Of a stretch of 25,623 nt of DNA, positions 1 to 9,700 are shown piece by piece; position 1 is the first letter of the stretch; every line of letters starts with the position of its first letter. The translations under genes were made by a program, and so were the position numbers. The notes beneath the pieces are model-generated. The model was not told where the DNA came from. It saw only the letters and a program-made list of their open reading frames with translations, and searched no databases. Origin of the DNA: a virus; the IMG/VR virus record IMGVR_UViG_3300027712_000133, positions 1 to 25,623 of that record. The stretch is one strand, 5' to 3'.

Positions 1-3000
1 CATTTTTATATGAAGATTTGATTTTGTAACCGCACTTGATTTTGCGTTAATGAAATCAGTAAGACCAGATGCATCTGAAAAAGCACCTGCTTTATTAAAT
101 CCTTTAAATGCTCTGATAAGTAATTCAGGAAGTGTACCTATCTCTCCATAATACGCCCTTCCATAACGTTTACTAAAATATGCTTTGATTGGTTTTGTAG
201 TATCTCCCTTCTCTAAAAATTCAAAAGCTTTTTTATTTCCATTGAATTTATTAAATACTCCATCCATATTGGCAAGACTTCCATTAACCAAATAGTTATT
301 CATCATATCTATAGCAGCTATTCCGTCTTTTATACTTAACCTACTTGGATCTATAGATGTAAAATTAGATAGCGTATTACTATCTTCCTCTGATAATTTA
401 ACTTCTTCACCAGTAAATGGATCTATTTTATTTTCATTTATGTGATCTATAATTCCTTTAAATCTATCAAAAGCATTACCAATTCCCTTCCTTACTAAAG
501 CTTGTTTTTCTGAATTAATTTCACTTACCTTACCTTCTCCTATTACCTTTTTTATTTGTTCATATGTATATTCAGATGAGTCAATGCCAGTAAGTTCTTC
601 AAACTGCGCTCTTTTATTTTGTTCATCCTCCTTACTTTGTTTAGATATCTGTTCGTTAACATAGTCCATTGCTTGTTTTGTGTCAACTACATCAACTACT
701 TTAATACCACCTTTTATAACCTTGCTACCACCAAGCGAAGCATGTATACTTGTAGCCATTTCATTGTACGCATCTATATCATCTACTCTTGAAGGATCTA
801 TTTCAGAGAATTGTTTTCCCAACTCTCTTAGCATAGGGTCTTTAGATTTATCGTTACTGAATTTCTTTATTAGCTTTAAAGATTTACTAGCAGTTCCTAG
901 CTTAGCATCATAGTCGTGATCAGCAAAAACCTTTTCAATATGAGCTTTAAATTTACTTACATGTTCTGGATTCTCAACGTTCAATGCATTTAATTTATTA
1001 ATCAAAGATTCTGTTTGATTAGCTGTGAAGTTACCACTCTTTACGCTTTCTTTTATATGTGTGGCGATATCATTCTTAACTTCTTTTATTTTTGTAAATC
1101 GTTCTTTATGTGTTCTACCTAAAGTTTTTAAAGCTTCGATACCAGCATTGAAAACATCTGTTACTTGATTAGATAAGTCTTTAACTTTTCCTTTTAGTTC
1201 CTTCTCTAAATTAGCTCTCTTTTCGTTTAGCTTATCTCTTTGTTCTTTAAGAGCTTGTTTTTTTAATAAACTATCTGCCTCTTTTGTTGCTGAAACAATA
1301 TCTGCAATTTGTTTTTTAACATCATTAAGTTCTTCTCTTAAATCCTTCTCTTTTTTAGATGGTCCTTTTGGAGCTTCTGCATAGTCTTTAGAAGTTTCAA
1401 GAGTTGGTTTTATAGCTTCTTCTGTCGGTTTAGTTTCTTCTGTTACTTTAGTTGGTTTTCCTAATAAATCTTCTACTGCTTTTACTAATTCAGGATTGCT
1501 TCCATCTATTTTAGCTTTATGATACGCTTCAGCAACATCAGACCTATATATATAGTCAGGCATAAATTTAACTGAGAAATCATAAAACGCTTCTTCATCT
1601 ACTATTCTTAAAGCCTCAGTTGTGGAATCTACATCTTTTAATGGATTTTCTTTAACTTCTTCTGTAGGTTTTACTTCTTTTTCAGGTGCAGTAACTTGTT
1701 CTTTTGCTGCTTCACTATCAACTTTTTCCTCCTCTACTTTTGCTTTAGCTTTCTGTTCTTCTCCCCAGTCTTTAGTCGCCTGGTCAATCACTTCTTTGTC
1801 GGTTATTTCTACTCCTTTTTCTTTTTGCTCATCAGTTAATTTTTTACTTAACTCATCCATTGCAACACGTTTTCTTTGCTCCATATCTGGAAGCACTTCG
1901 ATAACTGATGTTTGTCCAGTAAGTATATTCAACCTTGCTTTTTCAGTTTCTTTATACTCAATCTCTTTGGAGCGCAACATTTCTTTAACAAGCTCTGGAG
2001 AGTGTTTGCTTGCATTTGTTTTTATAATCAAAGCCTCTACTCTAAGTTTTGAAGCTTTATCGGTATGTTCTATAATTTTTGCAACTAATTCATCTGGTAG
2101 TTTTGATAAGTCACCTAATTTATCTGTAATTATTTTATGACTATCATTGGAAACTCTATCTATATGCGATCTTATTAAAGCTGATTCTTCAGGACTCAAA
2201 TCCTGGTTTTTTAAAGACTCATTTGCATCAATTATTAACTTTGCATTATCTCTTAAAACATTATATTCTTTAGTGTCGTAAAATGGCTTAGTAGCTGCTC
2301 CAATTATGTGTGGCGCATACGCATTCATTGCGTGTAGTATAGGAGCTGTTTTATATACTCCAGTATCTAAAAGTTGCTTATAGTCAATATCTTTTCCAAG
2401 ACCAAAATGCTTCACTCCTTGTTGAAGTATCTCCATTACCTTAAGTTCATTTCCTAATTTGAAACTTCCTTTTAAATTATCTTTTATAAATTCAGCTGCT
2501 TTTCTTCTGAACCCTTCTTTAACCAATGATGGACTTTCAGCCATAGCAGCCTCTATAGCCCTAGCTGAGTTTTTAACTGTATTTAATTGAGTTAACATTG
2601 GGGCTACTGTAGTTGCTCCATACATTAATGGAACTAGCATTTTTTGAGCTTGACTAGCTTTAATACCAGTTCTTTTTTCTTCTTCAATTATATCTCCGTA
2701 TTCATCTCCTCCAGTTGTAATAGCCATTGCAGCAACTCCGCCACCTCCAGTAGCCATAAGACCAGCCGTCATAAGAGTATTATCCGCAACAATATCTGTT
2801 ACTCCATGTATATAATCGACTACACTATGTGACTCCAATGTTTTTCTTAAATGCTTGCTATATTCATCAGATGCTTTTCTAATTACTTGAGCTTTTTCGT
2901 GTAGTTCTTTTGCAGCTCCTCCAAAACTCTCTAGATCAGCTCCCCATGCTAATGCATCAGCAGCTCCAGCAGTTAGTCTTATAGCTGAATTTATTATGTG

Positions 3001-4230
3001 GTTTTCAAAATCTAAAAAATGATTTCCTTCCGTCTGAAAAACATCGAATTCTTGTTTAAAAGTACCAAGATCTTCTTTATTTTTATTGAATTTATTATAA
3101 GAGTCGCTAAGATTATCTTGAGAATCCATAAAATCTTGCTTAGACCTTTTATAATCAGCAATCATTTCTTCAGATATTGCGCCTCCATTCTTTTGCAAGT
3201 CTAATAAGTCTTTCTCTTTCTTAGAAAAAACATCATATGATTGTTGTCTTAATGAATTTAGAAGCGGAAGTGATTTTATTATACCTTGATTTTCTGTATC
3301 TAGGTGTTTATAACTTTCCTCTGCATGTGTAGAAAGAGCCATTTGTTCTTTGTCTGATAAAGAGCTATTAACTGAGTTTAATCTACTCTGAACCAATCCT
3401 ATCTTTTTATCTTTTAAATATAAATCCTTTACTCTAGAATCTTTTTCTTCTTGAGTTAAAGTTTCTTTATTTTTTACAGCGTCACTTATTACCTCATCTT
3501 CAAATTTCTTCAAAGGCTTATCTACCTTCATTTTCAAAGATTTTTGATCTTCTGGATGAATATCAGCTATCTGAGAAACCACTCCAGATATTTTATTTAC
3601 ACCGATAGCAAAACCCTCTTTTATTCCTTGCCAAAGACCACCTCCTCTTTTGTCAGTATCGTAATCATCTTCAAAAGATTTTTGATCTTCTTCGGTTAAT
3701 GTTGTGGCTTGTTTAACTAATGGCAATACAGCTCCGAGTTCTTTTTGCTTCTTTAGATTTAAAAAGTAGTTTGACTCAACAGGTTTAGCTTCCTTCATTT
3801 TCTTTAAATCAGGAGTAGTAAATCCAGTATCTATCTTAGGGAAACCAGATGGTTGTTCTGCTACCTGTTTATTAGCTTTTCCACTTGAAGTAGCCGATGC
3901 CTGTGCTGGTATTTGTTGATCTGTAACCAAAGAATCGTATACACTTCTCGGTTGAGATTTTGAATCCCACGCTTGATTGATTGCAGAAGAATCCAATTTT
4001 GATTGAGAAGGTTCTTTTTTTTTTAATGGAGCTTCTACTACTAATGATTTATAGTCATTTATATTTCCGTTATACCCATCTTTTTTAAATAAATCATATG
4101 AATAATTTAATGCATTACTATCCTTTGATATTAAATCCTTAAATGAATTTACATCTCCATCATACCCATCTTTTTTAAATAATTCATGTGCATAATTTAA
4201 AGCTTTTGGATCTATTTGTAATTCAGCCAT
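1..4230 (-). CDS. Giant virion/DNA-ejection protein, partial (left end cut)
   Basis: An open frame of 1410 codons starts at ATG 4230 and shows no stop in the lines I read through to base 1, so the gene continues beyond the window. The protein opens with two copies of a 25-residue motif (residues 10-34 and 40-64, each ALNY..xLFKKDGYxG). A Ser/Lys/Gln-rich stretch follows, then long charged helical segments likely to form coiled coils. Around residues 480-500 there is a Gly/Ala/Met-rich hydrophobic patch (LMATGGGGVAAMAI), a candidate membrane-interacting segment. The C-terminal half seen here is Lys/Glu-rich, with a PTEEVK-type linker. It is the last gene after the nozzle, GNAT-fold, gp14-like and 497-aa genes, the place held by T7 gp16, which enters the cell and helps pull DNA in. 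I see no lytic transglycosylase motif at the N-terminus, where T7 gp16 has one. The role as cargo/ejection protein is inference from size, position and composition. Confidence 0.8.
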   Translation of the reverse strand, partial: MAELQIDPKALNYAHELFKKDGYDGDVNSFKDLISKDSNALNYSYDLFKKDGYNGNINDYKSLVVEAPLKKKEPSQSKLDSSAINQAWDSKSQPRSVYDSLVTDQQIPAQASATSSGKANKQVAEQPSGFPKIDTGFTTPDLKKMKEAKPVESNYFLNLKKQKELGAVLPLVKQATTLTEEDQKSFEDDYDTDKRGGGLWQGIKEGFAIGVNKISGVVSQIADIHPEDQKSLKMKVDKPLKKFEDEVISDAVKNKETLTQEEKDSRVKDLYLKDKKIGLVQSRLNSVNSSLSDKEQMALSTHAEESYKHLDTENQGIIKSLPLLNSLRQQSYDVFSKKEKDLLDLQKNGGAISEEMIADYKRSKQDFMDSQDNLSDSYNKFNKNKEDLGTFKQEFDVFQTEGNHFLDFENHIINSAIRLTAGAADALAWGADLESFGGAAKELHEKAQVIRKASDEYSKHLRKTLESHSVVDYIHGVTDIVADNTLMTAGLMATGGGGVAAMAITTGGDEYGDIIEEEKRTGIKASQAQKMLVPLMYGATTVAPMLTQLNTVKNSARAIEAAMAESPSLVKEGFRRKAAEFIKDNLKGSFKLGNELKVMEILQQGVKHFGLGKDIDYKQLLDTGVYKTAPILHAMNAYAPHIIGAATKPFYDTKEYNVLRDNAKLIIDANESLKNQDLSPEESALIRSHIDRVSNDSHKIITDKLGDLSKLPDELVAKIIEHTDKASKLRVEALIIKTNASKHSPELVKEMLRSKEIEYKETEKARLNILTGQTSVIEVLPDMEQRKRVAMDELSKKLTDEQKEKGVEITDKEVIDQATKDWGEEQKAKAKVEEEKVDSEAAKEQVTAPEKEVKPTEEVKENPLKDVDSTTEALRIVDEEAFYDFSVKFMPDYIYRSDVAEAYHKAKIDGSNPELVKAVEDLLGKPTKVTEETKPTEEAIKPTLETSKDYAEAPKGPSKKEKDLREELNDVKKQIADIVSATKEADSLLKKQALKEQRDKLNEKRANLEKELKGKVKDLSNQVTDVFNAGIEALKTLGRTHKERFTKIKEVKNDIATHIKESVKSGNFTANQTESLINKLNALNVENPEHVSKFKAHIEKVFADHDYDAKLGTASKSLKLIKKFSNDKSKDPMLRELGKQFSEIDPSRVDDIDAYNEMATSIHASLGGSKVIKGGIKVVDVVDTKQAMDYVNEQISKQSKEDEQNKRAQFEELTGIDSSEYTYEQIKKVIGEGKVSEINSEKQALVRKGIGNAFDRFKGIIDHINENKIDPFTGEEVKLSEEDSNTLSNFTSIDPSRLSIKDGIAAIDMMNNYLVNGSLANMDGVFNKFNGNKKAFEFLEKGDTTKPIKAYFSKRYGRAYYGEIGTLPELLIRAFKGFNKAGAFSDASGLTDFINAKSSAVTKSNLHIKM
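4039..4203 (-). repeat. Two-copy 90-bp-spaced repeat encoding LFKKDGY motifs
   Basis: Residues 10-34 and 40-64 of the giant protein are near copies (ALNYAHELFKKDGYDGD and ALNYSYDLFKKDGYNGN). The DNA is also alike: the stretch containing tacccatcttttttaaata recurs 80 bp apart at about 4075 and 4155. Short helical repeats of this lfk..GY.G type occur at the ends of other large Bacteroidota phage proteins, from memory. They probably form a small binding or packaging module. Confidence 0.75.
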
Positions 4231-4242
4231 TTTATTTTTTTA

Positions 4243-5736
4243 TTATTTAGGTTTATTAAATCTAGCAGCAGATGTAACTTTTTCGGTATTTGTAGTACCT
4301 GTTTTGGCAGGTTTAAACTTATTTAGTCCTTGAGATTTATCAACAGCATCCATCCATTTACTCAGCTCCCCAATACTTGCATTTTCTATAGTATGTCTTT
4401 CTCCTTTTTTATCAGTATATCTAGCACCTATATACGATTGCGCTAATCTAAAAAAGTCATCTGAATTATGATCACTTCCTGCATATAATTTATTCTCTCC
4501 TTTAGTTGTTTTAGAGTAGGTAGCTCCATTTGTTTTAGCACCTTCTGTCTCCGATGCAGAAGAAGCTGTTGACGCATATAGCTCTCCAGTTTTATTATTT
4601 CTCAAAAGAGTCACTGCTTGTTTTGTTCCAGTATCGTCTTTTCCATAAAGAGTATTTTGTGCAGAATATCCAGTTATGACAGTTCCTTTTTCTACCTTTT
4701 CAGTACCCCCATTTATTAAAGGTAATGTACTAGGTCTTAAATTAAATGCTCCAGAGAATCCCATGTTAGGAGGTGTTTTACCTTTTTTACCAGAACCAGA
4801 TCCGTCTCCTCCAGCTTTTGGAAGACTAGTCATTTTAAGTTCTTTATTATAAGAGTCGCTTATTATATTATTTGCATAATCATATAATTTCTTAGTCTGA
4901 TCTTCAGAGAAATTGTCTTTTTTTGGACCAACTTTTTTAGCTCCTTCTGGAAGCGAAGCTTCATATTGAGACCAAAGAGTTGCCTTAGTATCCCTATCAG
5001 ATATCCATGCACCAGCCTGATCCGCTATACTATCTTTTAAATGCTGATTTTGCTCTGTAGGAGTTACTATCATTCCTCCTTGTATTCTAGCTATTTCATC
5101 TTGCTTATGTGAAGCTTGAAATTTAGCTAAACTTCCTGCTAAATCAACTGTTTTCGGTATATCATAAACCTTATCTACAATCTCATTTATATTAGATGAA
5201 GAAACCTTACCGTCTTTTCCTTCGTAAGTAAACATCACTTCTCCATTAGGTTGGACTTGTGACTTTGTATTTTTTAGAAAATTACCTAAAGCATCAGGGT
5301 CTAAAAACTCTGTGTTTAATTTGTCGCGATTATCTTGAAGCCATTTTGATTTTTCTTGAATATACTTAGCTCCATTATTCATTATCTCAATAGCTTGATT
5401 AGCTTTTTCAGCATACTGATTTGCATATAAACTACTTACTTCTCCAGTACTAACTCCTTGTTGAAGATTATAAAGACCGTCTTTAAATTGAGATAGAGTA
5501 GATAATACTGGATCGTCATATTCATGTTTTCCAGAAGAAGTATAAGTTTTAATATCTTTTAACCTACTCATTTCTTCAGATATGCTTTTAGCCTTAGCAG
5601 CGGCTCTTTCCTGCTTTAACTTTTCTTGTAACGCTTGACCTTCTTGATACTTGTCAATATTACTAGAAATCATTTTTCCAAAATCAACTGGAGTTCCTTC
5701 TACCGTTGCGTATGTTCCTACATTTCCTATTGCCAT
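4243..5736 (-). CDS. Putative internal virion / ejection protein (T7 gp15 position)
   Basis: A 497-residue protein with no signal peptide or membrane helix. Residues about 20-65 and 100-145 are charged, Gln/Lys/Glu-rich helices. Residues about 308-323 are a Gly/Ser/Lys linker (AGGDGSGSGKKGK), and the C-terminal third is Thr/Ser/Lys-rich with many small polar residues. It starts 2 bp after the 204-aa gene and ends 12 bp before the giant gene, so the three are surely co-transcribed. I do not recognise a named domain. The position between a gp14-like and a gp16-like protein is that of T7 gp15, which forms part of the internal core and the periplasmic tube. At 497 residues it is shorter than T7 gp15 (about 747). 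The function is inferred from order only. Confidence 0.6.
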   Translation of the reverse strand: MAIGNVGTYATVEGTPVDFGKMISSNIDKYQEGQALQEKLKQERAAAKAKSISEEMSRLKDIKTYTSSGKHEYDDPVLSTLSQFKDGLYNLQQGVSTGEVSSLYANQYAEKANQAIEIMNNGAKYIQEKSKWLQDNRDKLNTEFLDPDALGNFLKNTKSQVQPNGEVMFTYEGKDGKVSSSNINEIVDKVYDIPKTVDLAGSLAKFQASHKQDEIARIQGGMIVTPTEQNQHLKDSIADQAGAWISDRDTKATLWSQYEASLPEGAKKVGPKKDNFSEDQTKKLYDYANNIISDSYNKELKMTSLPKAGGDGSGSGKKGKTPPNMGFSGAFNLRPSTLPLINGGTEKVEKGTVITGYSAQNTLYGKDDTGTKQAVTLLRNNKTGELYASTASSASETEGAKTNGATYSKTTKGENKLYAGSDHNSDDFFRLAQSYIGARYTDKKGERHTIENASIGELSKWMDAVDKSQGLNKFKPAKTGTTNTEKVTSAARFNKPK

Positions 5737-5738
5737 GA

Positions 5739-6353
5739 TTATCCTATTTTTGGTGGAGTATAGTTCATTTTTATTAAATTGCTATTTTGTAACTGTTCCG
5801 TAGTCATTCCTCCTCCTCCAGTATATCCATCTGCACTTTTTGCTGTAGCACCGCTACTTAAAGAACTTGCTGCGGACATTCCAGCCTGAGCAACTCCTCC
5901 AATACCAGCCCACATTTGCTGATTACCTTGACTAATTTGAGAGCTAAGTCCAGCTTTATCAGCGACAAATCTATTCTCTTTAATACCCATTATACTCATG
6001 TCAGCCTGAGCTTTTTGAGATTGTATATCTTTCTGTTGTTTATCTAAATCCGCTGCAATTTGTTGATTCTGTAAATTGCTCTGAGCCTGGACTCTACCAA
6101 CACCTCCAACTAAACCTCTTGCCCCAGCTCCTTGTAACGCTTCAATATCAGAAGCTTGTCCTCTTGCCGATTCTTCTCTTTGCAGGTCAGCCCCTAAAGT
6201 AGATACTTGCGCATTCGCATAAGGATTTACTGTTTCTGGAACTTTAAGATTTTTAAGCGCATTAGCTGCGCTCTTAGCTTGTTGCGCCCCTGCAACTGCT
6301 TGACTAGCCGCAGCTACACCTCCTATAATTGCCATTGTTGTTGCTACTCCCAT
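5739..6353 (-). CDS. T7 gp14-like internal virion / ejection pore protein
   Basis: A 204-residue protein rich in Ala, Gly, Gln and Ser. Residues 1-35 form a Gly/Ala-rich hydrophobic helix ending in a Gln/Lys/Ala stretch (AIIGGVAAASQAVAGAQQAK). Residues 55-125 are Gln-rich and probably helical. Residues 148-172 are a second small-residue segment (WAGIGGVAQAGMSAASSLSS). This is the build of T7 gp14 (about 196 residues), which has an N-terminal Ala/Gly helix followed by Gln/Ala/Lys and a C-terminal GSSAASAYASG-type segment, and which forms the outer-membrane part of the ejection channel. The ATG at 6353 lies inside the 3' end of the 137-aa gene (10 bp overlap), indicating translational coupling. 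The assignment rests on composition, length and order, not on a database hit. Confidence 0.65.
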   Translation of the reverse strand: MGVATTMAIIGGVAAASQAVAGAQQAKSAANALKNLKVPETVNPYANAQVSTLGADLQREESARGQASDIEALQGAGARGLVGGVGRVQAQSNLQNQQIAADLDKQQKDIQSQKAQADMSIMGIKENRFVADKAGLSSQISQGNQQMWAGIGGVAQAGMSAASSLSSGATAKSADGYTGGGGMTTEQLQNSNLIKMNYTPPKIG

Positions 6354-6757
6354 ATACTTTTTATCATTTCAGTTGTGTTACTACCTCCTTGTACAAAACC
6401 ACATTTCAAATACTTGTTCATAAGATTTTGGTTCTTTAAAGAGGAATATATTACGTTTCTATTATTTTCTTTTGCTAAATAAGATAGGTCGTTTATTAAT
6501 TTAACTAAGCTATCTTCTCTAATTTTTTTATCCTTAACGTCAGGATTACTTACTATAAATTCTATCCAGGATATTGGACTGTTTGTGTAGTATAAGAAAC
6601 CAGCACAAATAAGAGTCTGTGTTTCACTATCAACAATCATAATACCTGATAATCCATTGTCTGGTAAAATCTCTCTTGTAGGAGGACAAAACCTCCAGAA
6701 TTTCCACCAATCAACTAGCGTGTCGTAATCGTCTGTATTTAACCATCTGCTTTCCAT
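6344..6757 (-). CDS. GNAT-fold protein, T7 gp13 (DUF2833)-like
   Basis: A 137-residue protein with the outline of a GCN5-related acetyltransferase. The N-terminal helix region is DYDTLVDWWKFWRF, followed by a CPP..ILPDNGLSG turn (residues 24-38). Strands lie at 39-43, 49-56 and 62-69, a long helix at 80-97, and the closing N..MNKYLKCGF element at 110-121 is typical of the family. The acetyl-CoA loop (usually R/QxxGxG/A before the long helix) reads DVKDKKIRED at 73-82 and has no glycines, so catalysis is doubtful. T7 gp13 is a 138-residue protein, in a Pfam family of the acetyltransferase clan from memory, encoded just before gp14. This gene sits just before the gp14-like gene and overlaps it. 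A TAnnTTTG promoter element ends 5 bp upstream of the ATG. Fold assignment is fairly sure; role as a morphogenesis factor is inferred. Confidence 0.7.
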   Translation of the reverse strand: MESRWLNTDDYDTLVDWWKFWRFCPPTREILPDNGLSGIMIVDSETQTLICAGFLYYTNSPISWIEFIVSNPDVKDKKIREDSLVKLINDLSYLAKENNRNVIYSSLKNQNLMNKYLKCGFVQGGSNTTEMIKSIWE

Positions 6758-6762
6758 AGTGA

Positions 6763-6770
6763 CAAAGATA
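6763..6770 (-). promoter_or_regulatory. TAnnTTTG promoter -7 element before ejection cassette
   Basis: The minus strand reads TATCTTTG, then TCACT, then the ATG of the GNAT-fold gene. This matches the Bacteroidota -7 consensus TAnnTTTG in a 19-bp gap. No clear TTTG -33 box is seen. Because the start codon is only 5 bp further, the transcript would have almost no leader. Confidence 0.5.
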
Positions 6771-6776
6771 GCGTTT

Positions 6777-9700
6777 TTACATAAATGATTTAGATACTTC
6801 TGAGTTGACTTGATAAAGTTCAGACCTTGTATTTTTATCTAATGATAACGTTACGTTCATATAGTATCCAAGTAGTCCAGATGTCTCTACACTTTGTGGT
6901 TTGGTTGAATATATAAAGTCTCCTCCTACAAGTCCTACTACAGAGCTTAATGTAACTCCATTAGAAAGAATTGCAGTTATATTTCCAATCAATGTGCCAT
7001 TGGTTTTAAATACCTTATCTCCAACACTAACCATATTTGATACAAAACTATTTGTAATCACATTATTTCCAGATATAGAAGCTACAGTTCCTATTCCTTG
7101 TGTAGATGGTGTTGCTGTATCTACGTGTTGATTTACTGAATCTTCATCTCCTCTTATATATGCATAACTAACCCCTTCTTTTATCTGGTAGTCAGAAACA
7201 TCTATATGTCCATTTTGTTGATCGGTTATAGCAATAGCTTTCCAAGTATCAGTTCCTTCTGTAGATAATGTTCTAAATACTTTTCTAGTTCCAGGCTCTA
7301 TGTTCATGTTAAATGAAAAAGAAGATGGTGTTTGTGTTCCGTAGAATGTATTGTAATTTTGACTTTCATTATGTTTATATATCTCCCCTTGATAGCAAGA
7401 GTAAAAACCTCCATTTAATCTAGTCATATCTTCTGGGTTAAATGATTGCTTACTTACCCATCCATTGCTTTCATCAGAATAAAGCCAAGTAACATATTGT
7501 TTTACAGAATTCTTATCTGTATATTTTACATTGATTATATATACATTTAAGTATAAATCGTAAGCTCCTATTATTTCATCTATTATATTATCTGCGAATA
7601 ACCTTGTAAAGTCAAAGTTCATTCCGTAATTAGATATGGGAACTAATCCTTGATTTGATTTCTGCATTACAACACATCTTTTTATGTCTGGAAAGAACCT
7701 ATTAAAACCATAGAAGTCAAATGCTCCAGCATGTTGAACACCAAACTCTCCTTCTATTGCTTTTTGTTGACCTAGAACCTCTGGTATCTTTTGTAAGTTA
7801 GTACTTCCATCTGCATTGTACAATAAATCTTTTCCATAATAAACTACAGAGTATTTATCTTCTTGTATCACATCTATATTAGTATCAAAACCTTTTATAG
7901 TAACTATTTTTCCAAAAGACTTTTGCATGTCATCTTTATAGTTAGCTAGATACAAATTGAACTCATTAAGTCTATTTACATTAGTACTTTCTTGTAATCC
8001 TTCTCCGTATGTCAAATCAGCAAATCTATTTATTTGCCTATATTTATCTTGAGTTATGGCAGTTGGATTAAAGTCAATAGCTAATTTTTTTGAATTAAAT
8101 TTATCCATTATCTTATAACTTTCAGCTCCATTTCCCCATGAAATACAGTTCCATATGTCATTTAAATAATGTGTGTTTTGATCTGGTGAATATCCAGAAT
8201 GATGTAATCCATCAATAACACTATATGTAGTGGGTGCCTCAAAAAACAAAGCGGCATTGTCATCTATAGGAATTGTTTCGAATATAGTTGTTGGAGATTT
8301 GGACACCGTAAATGTAGCTATTAAGTATCTAGTACCACTACTGCTATAACCACCTTCTCTAGATGTAATAGTTAAGCTATCTCCAGTCCAAGATGTAATT
8401 ATGTTATCATCATCAAAAGTACCCCAAGCTAAAGGAAAAACTGTATTATACCAATCTTTAAAAGTTGGATATGGGTCATTTGATGAGTAATACTGATCAA
8501 ATTCCCACGCATGACCATTACTATGTTCATCTGAGTGTATGTATATATGTATTCTACTTCCAGATACTATACTTCCAGCTGGGATAATTGTTGTAGATAA
8601 ATCTAAGGTTACAGATGGGGGATTATGGTAATTAGCATTAGCAGTTACTATTATAGGAGCATCTGCTTTTATGTTAAATCCTATAGGTTTTATTTTTAAA
8701 TATAAACCAGACTGTGATGGTACAATTGAAGTTGTTCCCACAGTTAAAAAATCTTTAACCTGATCCTTAACTTCTAACGCCTTTGTTCTTCTAATACCAT
8801 TTACTGGACCATCTTTATCCGCCTTTACAAGTAGGTCATCTCCAGTTCTAACCTTATTTATATTTTCACCCTCAAGCAATAGCCATGCATATCCTAAATT
8901 TGTTGGATCTTCGAGAACTACATTTGAGTAAATAGTTTCGTAATCTCCTGTTATTTGCTTTATTGCAAACTTATATTTTTTAGCCCACGATGGAGGGTTA
9001 CTAATGGTTGTTACAGATAGTTTATTTATATGATCACTATAATCTGAAGGTATATTTACCATATTAGTTTTACTTACTAAGGCAGTGGATTTTCTTCCTT
9101 CTCCATCCATGTATATAATAGCAACCTCTACGTCTCTATTGCTATGTAAACTCTTTAGTTGATTTCCAGATTGACTTACAAACAAAGTGCTGTCTAGTGT
9201 AACAGTGTATTTTAAGTCAGACTCTAAATTTCTTCCTTCTGTAAAATCACCATATAAAATCCTATTGCCTATTATAGTTTGTGCATTTGCTAGTAATGGA
9301 ACATTATCATAATTTCTATAATATTGAGCATCAGGAAGTACTGAGTATATCTTATTCTCTTTAAAAACAAAATATTCATAAGTATTATCTGCATATCCTA
9401 GAGCTAACTTGTCAAACTTATCAATAATATAAACCGTATTGCTTTTGCTTTCTCTAAATAACAAATCGATACCAATAACATCTCTATCTCCAGTATTAAA
9501 ATATATTTGAACAGTATTATATAGATTTTCCATACCTTTATTTTCAAGTGTAGAGTAATCTATAGCAAAACCTTTAGGTGTAAAACAATACTCTGACCAT
9601 GAAGACATTGCGGAATAGTATCCATCATTATACTTATATCTGTAAGCAAATGATATATATTTGTCTTTTATAAAATTAGCAGTATCTTCTATAGTTGTCC

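Noticed and set aside
1622-2140. 172-aa plus-strand open frame (and other plus-strand frames at 680, 2644, 6207, 9820, 16860, 19326, 23703)
   Set aside because: They lie antisense within long minus-strand genes, have Ser/Phe/Ile-rich low-complexity products typical of reversed AT-rich coding DNA, and have no promoter or domain.
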